In this document: one piece after another, positions 29,523 to 38,209 of the stretch
Numbering within the stretch: the first letter of the stretch is position 1
How the letters are laid out: each line of letters begins with the position of its first letter
NCBI RefSeq assembly: GCF_015500075.1
Contig: NZ_CP045496.1
Span: forward strand, 186,001 to 250,000
Direction: 5' to 3'
DNA length: 64,000 bases
From: Mesorhizobium sp. INR15
Lineage (GTDB): Bacteria > Pseudomonadota > Alphaproteobacteria > Rhizobiales > Rhizobiaceae
Position numbers and translations under genes: made by a program
The notes under the pieces: model-generated
Database searches by the model: none
What the model saw: only the letters and a program-made list of their open reading frames with translations
What the model was told of the DNA's origin: nothing

Positions 29523-32324
29523 ATGGCGAAAATCTCCCTGAAGCTCGATGAACTGATCGACGGCGAAGCCTTGCGCCGCGACATGACGGCGCTGACCGCC
29601 GCCACGGCCGGCGACGGCTCCGGGCAGGTTGCGCGCACGGGTGTTCTCCAGCTTCTCAAGGCCAGGCTAGCCGAGGGCCGCAAGACAGCCGAGCGCATGC
29701 TGATGGACGACGGCGGCGGCTCAGTGTGCGCCGCGCGGCTGTCGCACCTCATGGATGAGATCATCCGTGCGCTCTATGATTTCGCCACCACCCACGTCTA
29801 CCGCGTGAAAAATCCGTCGTCGGCCGAACGCATGGCGGTGGTCGCCGTCGGCGGCTATGGCCGTGGCACGCTGGCGCCGGGATCCGACATCGACCTGCTG
29901 TTCCTGCTGCCCTACAAGCAGACGCCATGGGGCGAACAGACAGTCGAATACATGCTCTACATGCTGTGGGACCTGGGACTGAAGGTCGGTCACGCCACCC
30001 GCAACATCGACGAATGCCTGCGGCTGTCGCGCGCCGACATCACCATCCGCACCTCGATCCTGGAAGCGCGCTTCCTGTGGGGTGAGCAGAAGCTCTATGA
30101 CGAACTCATGCTGCGCTTCGACCACGAAGTGGTGCGCACCACCGGACCTGAATATGTGCAGGCCAAGCTGGCCGAACGCGACGAGCGCCACGCCAAGGCC
30201 GGCGAAAGCCGCTATCTGGTCGAGCCGAACGTCAAGGACGGCAAGGGCGGCCTGCGCGACCTGCAGACGCTGTTCTGGATCGCCAAATATTTCTACCGGG
30301 TGCGCACCGGCGAGGAACTGATCGAGAAAGGCGTCTTCACCGAGGGCGAGTATCGCGAATTCCTGAAGACCGAGGACTTCTTGTGGGCGGTGCGCTGCCA
30401 CATGCATTTCCTCACCGGCAAGGCCGAGGAGCGGCTGCATTTCGACATCCAGCGCGAGATCGCAGAACGGCTGGGCTACACCAGCCATCCGGGGCTTTCG
30501 GCGGTCGAGCGCTTCATGAAGCACTACTTCCTTGTCGCCAAGGATGTCGGCGACCTGACCCGCATCTTCTGCGCCGCGCTCGAGGAAGAGCAGGCCAAGC
30601 ATGTGCCGGGCTTCAACCGCATCTTCCTGACCTTCTCGCGCCGCAAGCGCAAGCTGGCCGGCACCTCTGACTTCATCGTCGACAATCACCGTATCAACAT
30701 CGCCGACGACCAGGTGTTCGAGCGCGATCCGGTCAATCTGCTCAGGCTGTTCTGGTTCGCCGACAAGCACGGGCTGGAATTCCATCCCGATGCGCTGAAA
30801 CTGCTGACCCGGTCGCTCGGCCTCGTCAACAAGTCGCTGCGGCGCGACGAGGAGGCCAACCGGCTGTTCCTCGACATCCTAACCTCCGACCGCAATGCCG
30901 AACTCAATCTGCGGCGGATGAACGAGGCCGGACTGCTGGGCAAGCTGATCCCGGATTTCGGCAAGATCGTCGCCATGATGCAATTCTCGATGTACCACCA
31001 CTATACGGTGGACGAGCACCTGATCCGCTGCATCGGGGTGCTGGCCGAGATCGAGCGCGGCGACGGTGAGAAAATCCACCCGCTGTCGCACACGCTGATG
31101 CCGGGGTTGAAGAAGAGCCGCGAGGCGCTCTATGTCGCGGTGCTGCTGCACGACATCGCCAAGGGCAGGCCGGAGGACCATTCCGAGGCCGGCGCCAGGA
31201 TCGCGCGGCGCATCTGCCCGCATATGGGCCTGTCGCCCGCCGACACCGAAACCGTCGCCTGGCTGGTGGAGCACCACCTCGTCATGTCGATGACGGCGCA
31301 GACCCGCGACCTCAACGACCGCAAGACGATCGAGGACTTTGCCTCGATCGTGCAGTCGGTCGAGCGGCTGAAGCTGCTTTTGATCCTGACCGTCTGCGAT
31401 ATCAGGGGCGTTGGGCCGGGCGTCTGGAACGGCTGGAAGGGCCAGTTGCTGCGCACGCTCTACTTCGAAACCGAACTGCTGCTCACCGGCGGGTTTTCGG
31501 AGGTGTCGCGTGCCGAGCGCACGGCGGCGGCGCGCGAGCGGCTGGCGGAAGCGCTTGCCGAATGGCCGGAAAAGGCCCGCAAGCGTTATGTCGGCCTGCA
31601 TTACGAAAATTATCTGCTGACCGTCGACCTCGCCGATCAGTTGCGCCATGCCGAGTTCGTCCGCGACGCGGACGATGCCGGCAACAAGCTCGCTACGATG
31701 GTCAAGACCTATCAGTTCGAGGCAGTGACCGAGATTACCGTGCTGGCGCAGGATCATCCGCGCCTGCTGTCGGTGATCGCAGGCGCCTGTGCGGCCGCCG
31801 GCGGCAACATCGTCGATGCGCAGATCTTCACCACATCCGATGGCCGCGCGCTGGACACCATCTTGATCTCCAGGGAATTCGACCGCGACGAAGACGAACG
31901 GCGCCGCGCCGAGCGCGTCGGCCGCCTGATCGAGGACGTCCTGTCGGGCAAGAGCTGGCTGCCGGAGATGATCGAAAAGCGCACCAAACCAAAACGTGGC
32001 GCCAAGGTGTTTCGTATCCAGCCGCGCGCCGAAATCCGCAACACGCTGTCAAACCGTTTCTCTGTCATCGAGGTCGAGGGGCTGGACCGGCCGGGCCTGC
32101 TGTCGGAGATCACCGGAACGCTGTCGGACCTGTCGCTCGATATCGCATCGGCCCACATCACCACCTTTGGCGAGAAGGTCATCGATACGTTCTACATCAC
32201 CGACCTCACCGGCCAGAAGATCGACAGCCCGGCGCGCACGACCACCATCCGCAACCGGCTGATCGCGGCACTCGAAGGCATTGCCCCGGAACGCGGCGGC
32301 AAGTCCAAGGCCGCCGCCGAGTGA
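29523..32324 (+). CDS. glnD: [Protein-PII] uridylyltransferase/uridylyl-removing enzyme
   Basis: This 933-residue sensor of glutamine uridylylates PII under nitrogen limitation and deuridylylates it under excess. The nucleotidyltransferase motif GGYGRG...GSDIDLLF is at about 110-127, a GlnE-like helical domain follows, the HD hydrolase core (VAVLLHDIAKGRPEDHSEAG) is at about 535-555, and two C-terminal ACT domains bind glutamine (about 738-815 and 848-925). It is complete. murJ begins about 40 nt after it, and the order glnD-murJ downstream of mutS is a conserved rhizobial arrangement. Confidence 0.98.
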   Translation: MAKISLKLDELIDGEALRRDMTALTAATAGDGSGQVARTGVLQLLKARLAEGRKTAERMLMDDGGGSVCAARLSHLMDEIIRALYDFATTHVYRVKNPSSAERMAVVAVGGYGRGTLAPGSDIDLLFLLPYKQTPWGEQTVEYMLYMLWDLGLKVGHATRNIDECLRLSRADITIRTSILEARFLWGEQKLYDELMLRFDHEVVRTTGPEYVQAKLAERDERHAKAGESRYLVEPNVKDGKGGLRDLQTLFWIAKYFYRVRTGEELIEKGVFTEGEYREFLKTEDFLWAVRCHMHFLTGKAEERLHFDIQREIAERLGYTSHPGLSAVERFMKHYFLVAKDVGDLTRIFCAALEEEQAKHVPGFNRIFLTFSRRKRKLAGTSDFIVDNHRINIADDQVFERDPVNLLRLFWFADKHGLEFHPDALKLLTRSLGLVNKSLRRDEEANRLFLDILTSDRNAELNLRRMNEAGLLGKLIPDFGKIVAMMQFSMYHHYTVDEHLIRCIGVLAEIERGDGEKIHPLSHTLMPGLKKSREALYVAVLLHDIAKGRPEDHSEAGARIARRICPHMGLSPADTETVAWLVEHHLVMSMTAQTRDLNDRKTIEDFASIVQSVERLKLLLILTVCDIRGVGPGVWNGWKGQLLRTLYFETELLLTGGFSEVSRAERTAAARERLAEALAEWPEKARKRYVGLHYENYLLTVDLADQLRHAEFVRDADDAGNKLATMVKTYQFEAVTEITVLAQDHPRLLSVIAGACAAAGGNIVDAQIFTTSDGRALDTILISREFDRDEDERRRAERVGRLIEDVLSGKSWLPEMIEKRTKPKRGAKVFRIQPRAEIRNTLSNRFSVIEVEGLDRPGLLSEITGTLSDLSLDIASAHITTFGEKVIDTFYITDLTGQKIDSPARTTTIRNRLIAALEGIAPERGGKSKAAAE

Positions 32325-32364
32325 CCATCACTTTGTCCCAATCCCACAGGCAGTCTCCAAACGC

Positions 32365-33963
32365 ATGAGCCTTGTCAAAAAATTCGCCACGGTCGCTTCC
32401 GGCACACTGATGAGCCGCGCTCTCGGTTTCGGCCGTGAGATGCTGATGGCCGCCGCCCTTGGCACCGGGCCGATCGCCGATGCCTTCAACGCCGCCTTCC
32501 AGTTTCCCAACACCTTTCGCCGGCTGTTCGCCGAAGGCGCCTTCAACGCCGCCTTCGTGCCGCTCTTCGCCAAGGAGATCGAAACCCACGGCACCGATGG
32601 CGCCAAGCGCTTTTCCGAAGAAGTTTTCGGCGTACTGTTCACGGCGCTGCTGGCGCTGACCATTGCCATGGAACTGGCGATGCCGCTGATCGTGCGCTAC
32701 CTCGTGGCGCCGGGCTTTGCCGGCACGCCTGGAAAATTCGATACCACGGTGGCGCTGGCCACCATCATGTTCCCCTACCTGATCTGCATGTCGCTCGCAG
32801 CGATGATGGCGGGCATGCTGAACTCGCTGCGCCGCTATTTCGCGGCTGCCATCGCACCCGCTTTTTTGAACATCATCCTGATCAGCGTGCTTGGCTATGC
32901 ATGGTACCATGGGCTGGATGCGCGCGCGGTTGGCTTTAGCCTGTCCTGGGGCGTGCTGGCGGCGGGCATCGTGCAGCTCGCGATCGTCTGGGTGGCGGTG
33001 CGCAATGCCGGCATTGTGCTCGGTTTTCGCCGGCCGAAGATGACACCCAACGTCAAGCGCCTGCTGATCCTGGCGCTGCCGGCGGCGATCACCGGCGGCA
33101 TCACCCAAATCAACCAGCTGATCGGCACGGCGATCGCCTCTGCGCAAAACAGCGCGGTGTCGTCACTGGCCTATGCGGACCGCGTCTACCAGCTGCCGCT
33201 CGGTGTCGTCGGCGTCGCCGTCGCCATTGTGCTGTTGCCCGAACTGTCACGGGCTCTGAAGTCCGGCAACCTGATCGAGGCGGCCAACCTGCAGAACCGC
33301 TCGGTCGAGTTCACGCTGTTTCTGACCTTGCCGGCGGCAGTCGCACTCTGGGTCATGTCGGAGCCGATCGTGCGGCTGGTCTATGAGCGCGGCGCCTTCG
33401 CCGCCAATCATTCGACGCCGACCGTCGCGGCGATCCTGGCGATCTTCGGGCTCGGGCTGCCGGCCTTCGTTCTGATCAAGGCGTTCACGCCAGGCTATTT
33501 CGCCCGCGAAGACACGCGCACGCCGATGATCTTTGCCGCCATCTCGGTGGCGGTCAACGTCACTATCGCGCTGTCGCTGTTTCCCACCATGGGTGCGCCC
33601 GGCATCGCCGTCGCCTCGGCCGTCGCCGGCTGGGTCAACGCCGTGATGCTGCTTGCCGTGCTGATCCGGCGCGGCCACTGGGGCCGCGACGTGCCCCTGC
33701 TGAAGCGCATTCCTCGGCTGGTCCTCTCGGCGGTGGTGATGGGTATCGCGCTCTATTTCGCCGAACACTGGTTCGAGGTGAGGCTTGGCCCCGGCTCGCC
33801 GCTCATCATCAAGGCGACGACCGTGCTGTCGCTGGTCGCCGGCGGAGCGATGCTTTACTTCGTCACCGCCTTCGCCACCGGCGGCGCCGATTTCGGCATG
33901 ATCCGCCGCAATGCGACGCGAAAAGGACCTTCGCCAATCAAGGAACAGTCTCCAGATCCGTGA
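32365..33963 (+). CDS. murJ: Lipid II flippase MurJ (MviN)
   Basis: The product is 532 residues from ATG 32365; in-frame codons upstream overlap glnD and are discounted. Multi-pass MOP-superfamily protein with about 14 helices. Family blocks include SRALGFGREMLMAAALGTGPIADAFNAAF with conserved charges, RRLFAEGAFNAAFVPLF near the N-terminus, VYQLPLGVVGVAVAIVLLPELSR and VYERGAFAANHSTPTV. It flips the peptidoglycan precursor lipid II across the inner membrane. Its 3' end overlaps the convergent vapC-like gene by 26 bases. Confidence 0.97.
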   Translation: MSLVKKFATVASGTLMSRALGFGREMLMAAALGTGPIADAFNAAFQFPNTFRRLFAEGAFNAAFVPLFAKEIETHGTDGAKRFSEEVFGVLFTALLALTIAMELAMPLIVRYLVAPGFAGTPGKFDTTVALATIMFPYLICMSLAAMMAGMLNSLRRYFAAAIAPAFLNIILISVLGYAWYHGLDARAVGFSLSWGVLAAGIVQLAIVWVAVRNAGIVLGFRRPKMTPNVKRLLILALPAAITGGITQINQLIGTAIASAQNSAVSSLAYADRVYQLPLGVVGVAVAIVLLPELSRALKSGNLIEAANLQNRSVEFTLFLTLPAAVALWVMSEPIVRLVYERGAFAANHSTPTVAAILAIFGLGLPAFVLIKAFTPGYFAREDTRTPMIFAAISVAVNVTIALSLFPTMGAPGIAVASAVAGWVNAVMLLAVLIRRGHWGRDVPLLKRIPRLVLSAVVMGIALYFAEHWFEVRLGPGSPLIIKATTVLSLVAGGAMLYFVTAFATGGADFGMIRRNATRKGPSPIKEQSPDP

Positions 33964-34342
33964 GCCTGAACTCGTCGTCCGTGGATAGGATTGGAACAGC
34001 GTAGTAACGTGCGCAGGCGTAGTGGAAGCAGTCAGCCATGTTCAGGCGGATTGCGTTGTTTCGAAACCGGGATGCCGCCTCGACAGACAGCGCAGCCGCT
34101 TCCGAGGCGGGCGGAAGCTCACGCAGCGCAATCGCCCGATCCTCAAGAAAGCGACCGACTATTTCCAGGCTCCTGGCAACCGGTATGGCCAGCTTTTCCG
34201 ATCGCGAAAGTGCCATCGCTGCTTCCCAGACAGCTATTGACGACGTGAATGGAGCCGCCGCCTCCATGATTGCCTTCGCACAACGATCGGCTTCGGCCTC
34301 AAGGCTCAATATCGCGACAATGGCGGCGGCATCGACAAACAT
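33938..34342 (-). CDS. vapC: VapC-like PIN-domain toxin
   Basis: The product has 134 residues. The PIN nuclease fold is shown by acidic residues at the expected places: D4 (MFVDAAAIVAIL), E40 (AVWEAAMAL), D104 (LNMADCFHYACA) and D122 (ILSTDDEFR). VapC toxins cut tRNA or rRNA. Its ATG shares one base with the stop of the antitoxin gene (TAATG), giving translational coupling. The pair is inserted between murJ and trpS, and the toxin's 3' end overlaps murJ by 26 bases. Confidence 0.9.
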   Translation of the reverse strand: MFVDAAAIVAILSLEAEADRCAKAIMEAAAPFTSSIAVWEAAMALSRSEKLAIPVARSLEIVGRFLEDRAIALRELPPASEAAALSVEAASRFRNNAIRLNMADCFHYACARYYAVPILSTDDEFRLTDLETVP

Positions 34343-34587
34343 TATTCGTCGCCGGACAGTTCATCGTAGACCGAACGCGGCAATGGTTTGCGCGCCTGCT
34401 CGCTCAGTTGAATCCCAAACTCGGCCCGAAGCCGCGCCGCTGTCTGCAGCGGCGTCTCGCGGTTGCGCCGACGCTCCAGGGCTTCACGCATGGCGATCAC
34501 AATCGCTTCGGTGATACCGACGCCCTCGACCTTGGCGAAAGCGCGCGTCAGGCTGTCCGCCTCTTTGTTGTTGATGTTGATAGTCAT
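34342..34587 (-). CDS. vapB: VapB-like antitoxin
   Basis: The product is 81 residues from ATG 34587 (MTININNKEADSLTRAF), with GAGGG about 9 nt upstream; an ATG at 34608 would run into the operator dyads. The N-terminal half (ININNKEADSLTRAFAKVEG...ITEAIVIAMREALERRR) matches the Rv0623/Psk-type VapB DNA-binding domain. The C-terminal half (LRAEFGIQLSEQARKPLPRSVYDELSG) is the kind of tail that wraps the PIN active site. It should repress its own promoter together with the toxin. Confidence 0.86.
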   Translation of the reverse strand: MTININNKEADSLTRAFAKVEGVGITEAIVIAMREALERRRNRETPLQTAARLRAEFGIQLSEQARKPLPRSVYDELSGDE

Positions 34588-34603
34588 CTGAGTGCCCTCG
34601 ATG

Positions 34604-34630
34604 TACATAGAATTATGTAGCTACCTACAT
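34604..34630. promoter_or_regulatory. vapBC operator: two overlapping dyads
   Basis: Two perfect 6-N4-6 inverted repeats overlap by 5 bp: TACATA-gaat-TATGTA (34604-34619) and ATGTAG-ctac-CTACAT (34615-34630). They lie 17-43 bp upstream of the vapB start. VapBC complexes usually autoregulate through such paired dyads, one VapB dimer per site. The binding itself is inference. Confidence 0.7.
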
Positions 34631-34802
34631 GATAGTGTCAACACACCTGGCAACCTCTTGATCCGCAGCTTGCTCTCGTCCATAAGCGCGCCGTCGAAAA
34701 ACTTTCGCCGCGCGCGGTTTCCAGCCGCATGATCGGCTCCGGAAAATCCGCAACTTTTCGGAATCATGCTTATACGGCCCTCCACAAGCCAAAGGGGACA
34801 AC

Positions 34803-35870
34803 ATGACCGCCTTCAAGCCACTCGTCTTCTCCGGTGTCCAGCCGACCGGCAACCTGCATCTCGGCAACTATCTCGGCGCCATCAAGAAATTCGTAGCGCT
34901 GCAGGACACGTCCGACTGCATCTACTGCGTCGTCGACCTGCATTCGCTGACCGCGCAACTCGTTCATGACGACCTTAGGGATCAGACCCGCTCGATCACC
35001 GCGGCGTTCCTGGCTTCCGGCATCGACCCGACGAAGCACATCGTCTTCAACCAGTCGCGGGTGATGCAGCACGCCGAACTCGCCTGGATCTTCAATTGCG
35101 TCGCCCGCATCGGCTGGATGAACCGCATGACGCAGTTCAAGGACAAGGCCGGCAAGGACCGCGAGAACGCTTCGCTCGGCCTGCTCGCCTATCCCTCCCT
35201 GATGGCCGCCGATATCCTGCTCTACCGCGCCACGCATGTGCCGGTGGGCGAGGACCAGAAGCAGCACCTGGAACTGACCCGCGACATCGCGCAGAAGTTC
35301 AACAACGACTTCTCCGACCGGATCGCTGCCATTGGCGTCGGCGTCGAGATGCAAGTCGGCGAGGAGACGGTGAACGGCTACTTCCCGCTGACCGAACCGG
35401 TCATCGGTGGCCCGGCCGCGCGCATCATGTCGCTGCGCGACGGCTCCAAGAAGATGTCGAAGTCGGACCCGTCCGATCTGTCGCGCATCAACCTGACCGA
35501 CGATGCCGATGCCATCTCGAAGAAGATCCGCAAGGCCAAGACAGATCCGGAAGCCTTGCCGGGCGAACTGGACGGCCTCGCCGGCCGGCCGGAAGCGGAG
35601 AACCTCGTCGGCATCTATGCCGGACTGGCCGAGATTTCCAAGGAAGCCGTGCTGAAGGAATATGGCGGGCAGCAGTTCTCGGTGTTCAAGCCGGCACTGG
35701 CCGACCTTGCCGTGGAAAGGCTGGCGCCGATCGCCAGCGAGATGCGCCGCATTTCCGATGACCGCGCCTATGTCGACGCGGTGCTGAAAGATGGCGGCGA
35801 ACGGGCCGGCGCCCTGGCCGAAAAGACGATGAAGACGGTGCGCGACATCATCGGACTGCTGCAGGACTGA
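34803..35870 (+). CDS. trpS: Tryptophanyl-tRNA synthetase
   Basis: This 355-residue class I aminoacyl-tRNA synthetase charges tRNA-Trp. The HIGH-type signature is HLGN at 19-22 (SGVQPTGNLHLGNYLGA), and KMSKS is at about 217-221 (DGSKKMSKSDPSD). The central GEDQKQHLELTRDIA block and the Trp pocket region are intact. The length fits bacterial TrpS. The ATG follows AAAGGGGAC (34791-34799). It is divergent from vapBC; without the inserted toxin-antitoxin module it would follow murJ directly. Confidence 0.98.
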   Translation: MTAFKPLVFSGVQPTGNLHLGNYLGAIKKFVALQDTSDCIYCVVDLHSLTAQLVHDDLRDQTRSITAAFLASGIDPTKHIVFNQSRVMQHAELAWIFNCVARIGWMNRMTQFKDKAGKDRENASLGLLAYPSLMAADILLYRATHVPVGEDQKQHLELTRDIAQKFNNDFSDRIAAIGVGVEMQVGEETVNGYFPLTEPVIGGPAARIMSLRDGSKKMSKSDPSDLSRINLTDDADAISKKIRKAKTDPEALPGELDGLAGRPEAENLVGIYAGLAEISKEAVLKEYGGQQFSVFKPALADLAVERLAPIASEMRRISDDRAYVDAVLKDGGERAGALAEKTMKTVRDIIGLLQD

Positions 35871-35894
35871 TCCGCACCAACACAGCCACGCAGA

Positions 35895-35912
35895 CCGGCG
35901 GCTTGCCGCCGG
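35895..35912. terminator. Hairpin after trpS
   Basis: CCGGCGGC-tt-GCCGCCGG is a perfect 8-bp stem 25 bp after the trpS stop. It has no T-run, so it is a weak terminator candidate or a polymerase pause site before the universal stress protein gene. Confidence 0.35.
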
Positions 35913-35960
35913 CCCGCGCGGGTGGCAGATTGCGGTCGAAAAACCACCGAGTAGATAGAC

Positions 35961-36452
35961 ATGGTCTCCAAACGCCTCAGTCGCGAAGCCGGCCATCGCC
36001 GCAAGTTCCTGACCATTATCGACGATACGCCCGAATGCGAGCGCGCCGTCGCCTACGCCTCGAAGCGGGCGCAGAGCACCAATGGCACGCTGGTTCTGCT
36101 CTACGTCATCGAGCCCGATGATTTCCAGCACTGGCTGGGCGTCGAGAAGATCATGCGCGAGGAAGCCACCGCCACGGCGCGCAGCGCGCTCGACAGCTAT
36201 GCCAACAAGGTGCGCCAGAAGCTCGGCATCGAACCGGAAATGGTGGTGCGCGAGGGCAAGCCGACCGAAGAAATCCACAAACTGATCGAGGACGACCAGG
36301 ATATTGCCATTCTCGTGCTGGCGGCCGGCGCCGGCAAGGAAGGCCCCGGACCGCTGGTTGGCGCCGTGGCCGGCAAGGGTGCTGCTTTCCCGATCCCGGT
36401 GACCGTGGTGCCGCAGAACCTGTCGGACGAGGAGATCGACAGCCTGGCGTAA
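35961..36452 (+). CDS. Universal stress protein (UspA family)
   Basis: The product has 163 residues and a single Usp domain. The N-terminal strand KFLTIIDDTPECERAVAYAS is followed by the TLVLLYVIEPDDFQHW segment, a VVREGKPTEEIHKLIEDDQ helix and an AILVLAAGAGKEGPGPLVGAV loop. That loop resembles the Gly-rich ATP-binding motif of Usp proteins, but the classical GxxGxxxxxxxGS(S/T) run is altered, so ATP binding is uncertain. The preceding gene is trpS and the next is the Nfu-type gene; spacings of about 90 and 190 nt suggest separate transcripts. Confidence 0.9.
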   Translation: MVSKRLSREAGHRRKFLTIIDDTPECERAVAYASKRAQSTNGTLVLLYVIEPDDFQHWLGVEKIMREEATATARSALDSYANKVRQKLGIEPEMVVREGKPTEEIHKLIEDDQDIAILVLAAGAGKEGPGPLVGAVAGKGAAFPIPVTVVPQNLSDEEIDSLA

Positions 36453-36643
36453 AGTATGCTGATATTCTGCCGGTGCTGCCGCTTCGGCTGAATCTCGGCA
36501 CATCTCGGAGTTTGGGCACGAAGTCCGAAAAAACATTCCGCCAGCCAGCTGTTCCGGCGACGCGTTTCGCTTGAATGTCCAGCCAATAGAGCCTATTTAG
36601 AATTATTCCAAACTGGCCGCCCAGACGGGGCGTGGAGATTGCC

Positions 36644-37213
36644 ATGTTCATCCAGACCGAATCGACGCCGAACCCGGCGACGCTGAAATTCCTGCCCGGC
36701 AAGGAAGTGCTTGTGGAAGGCACCGCCGATTTCCGCGATGCCGATAGTGCCGCGACCGCTTCGCCGCTGGCCGGCCGGCTGTTCGAGATCCCTGGCGTCA
36801 CCGGCGTTTTCTTTGGCTACGACTTCATCACCGTAACCAAGGACGGCCCCGACTGGCAGCACCTGAAGCCGGCGATCCTCGGCGCCATCATGGAGCATTT
36901 CATGTCCGGCGCGCCGGTGATGGTTAATGCCGGCCCCGCCGCTGAAACCAGCCAGACCGGTGAGTTCTACGATAAGGCCGACGAAGAGCTCGTCATCACC
37001 ATCAAGGAACTGCTCGACACGCGCGTGCGTCCTGCGGTTGCCCAGGATGGTGGCGACATCACTTTCCGTGGCTTCGAGAACGGCACCGTGTTCCTGCACA
37101 TGAAGGGCGCCTGCGCCGGCTGCCCGTCGTCAACCGCGACGCTGAAGCACGGCATCCAGAACCTTCTGCGCCATTTCGTGCCTGAGGTTCAGCAGGTCGA
37201 ACAGGTCTCCTGA
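36644..37213 (+). CDS. NifU-family Fe-S scaffold/carrier (NfuA-like)
   Basis: The product is 189 residues from ATG 36644 with GGAG 6 nt upstream. It has an N-terminal Nfu_N domain (MFIQTESTPNPATLKFLPGK) and a C-terminal NifU domain whose CxxC (C157 and C160, GACAGCPSS) holds a 4Fe-4S cluster between two subunits. It carries Fe-S clusters to client enzymes. The two-domain layout matches the housekeeping Nfu proteins of alphaproteobacteria and mitochondria rather than nitrogenase NifU. It is followed by a strong terminator. Confidence 0.95.
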   Translation: MFIQTESTPNPATLKFLPGKEVLVEGTADFRDADSAATASPLAGRLFEIPGVTGVFFGYDFITVTKDGPDWQHLKPAILGAIMEHFMSGAPVMVNAGPAAETSQTGEFYDKADEELVITIKELLDTRVRPAVAQDGGDITFRGFENGTVFLHMKGACAGCPSSTATLKHGIQNLLRHFVPEVQQVEQVS

Positions 37214-37264
37214 CCGTTCCTCCAGGCCGCCTGGCGCGCAATATTGAACAAACGCACATAACAA

Positions 37265-37295
37265 AAAACCGGGCCAAATTGCCCGGTTTTCTGTT
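37265..37295. terminator. Bidirectional intrinsic terminator
   Basis: AAAACCGGGC-caaatt-GCCCGGTTTT followed by CTGTTT is a perfect 10-bp stem with A- and T-tracts at both ends. It should stop transcription of the Nfu-type gene on the plus strand and of the L,D-transpeptidase gene on the minus strand. Confidence 0.9.
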
Positions 37296-37366
37296 TGGGA
37301 CGTCCGTTGTTGCCTAGACGGTCCGCGTACGAAAGCAATTCCTGATCCCGAAACGGGATCGTTGTC

Positions 37367-37978
37367 CTACATCACGATGACCTTGGCGCCGACTTCGGCG
37401 CGGTCATAGAGATCGATGATGTCCTGGTTCATCAAGCGGATGCAGCCAGACGACATCGCCTTGCCGATCGAATTCCATTCCGGGCTGCCGTGCAGGCGAT
37501 AGCCCGAGTCGCCGCCCTTGTTGAACAGATACATGGCGCGCGCGCCTAGCGGGTTCTTCAGGCCCGGCTCCATGCCACCCGCGAACTTGGCGAGTTCCGG
37601 CTGGCGCTTGACCATCTCACCAGGAGGCGTCCAGGTCGGCCATTCGCGCTTCAGCGCGATGTGAGCGGTGCCGTGCCACTCGAAGCCCTCGCGGCCAACG
37701 CCGATGCCGTAGCGAATGGCCCGGCCTTCAGGCTCGACGAAGTAGAGGAACTTGTTTTGCGTATCGACAATGATCGTGCCCGGCTTTTCCGGGGTATCGT
37801 AATTCACTTCCTGCCGATGGAACTGCCTCGGCACTTTCTCGATCGGGATGCGCGGCAGTTGGTAGCCAGCATCGCTCACCGCGCCATAGTCGTTGGAAAA
37901 CATCTGCGAGCCGATGGTGCTGCAACCAGCGATAGCGGTGGACAGCGCCAATGCGGCGATGATTGCAAATGATTTCAT
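37367..37978 (-). CDS. L,D-transpeptidase lipoprotein (ErfK/YbiS family)
   Basis: The product is 203 residues from ATG 37978 (MKSFAIIAALALSTAIAGCS), a lipoprotein signal with the lipidated Cys at 19. The YkuD catalytic domain (about 70-203) begins GTIIVDTQNKFLYFVEPEG and ends with YRLHGSPEWNSIG...SSGCIRLMNQD, containing the catalytic His and Cys. These enzymes make 3-3 peptidoglycan cross-links or attach proteins to peptidoglycan. It is divergent from the CueR-type gene. Longer starts at 37984 and 38044 are possible but extend past the signal peptide. Confidence 0.92.
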   Translation of the reverse strand: MKSFAIIAALALSTAIAGCSTIGSQMFSNDYGAVSDAGYQLPRIPIEKVPRQFHRQEVNYDTPEKPGTIIVDTQNKFLYFVEPEGRAIRYGIGVGREGFEWHGTAHIALKREWPTWTPPGEMVKRQPELAKFAGGMEPGLKNPLGARAMYLFNKGGDSGYRLHGSPEWNSIGKAMSSGCIRLMNQDIIDLYDRAEVGAKVIVM

Positions 37979-38096
37979 GCGCATGAGGTGATCCGATGCC
38001 CCGCCCAAACCAGCGGCACGAGTCGACCGCTTTCTCACTGTCATTCATGCTGGCATTTGCTTTGCTTGCCAAGCGCGCGATGCCTATATGCGGGAG

Positions 38097-38159
38097 TTGA
38101 CGTGCTGGTAAGCACATCACTATGGCATTTCGGCAACAGCCTTCACAGGATTGTGAAGG
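38097..38159 (+). promoter_or_regulatory. Promoter and palindromes upstream of cueR-type gene
   Basis: TTGACG (38097-38102) and CTATGG (38120-38125) form a possible promoter with a 17-bp spacer that holds GTGCT-N4-AGCAC. Downstream, CCTTCACA-ggat-TGTGAAGG (38140-38159) is a perfect 8-N4-8 palindrome, about 50 bp before the ATG. It may be an operator or a 5'-leader hairpin. Confidence 0.45.
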
Positions 38160-38209
38160 AAATTCAATGGGCAAGACCGCAAGGCCCGCCAAAAGTCGAG
38201 GAAACCCTC

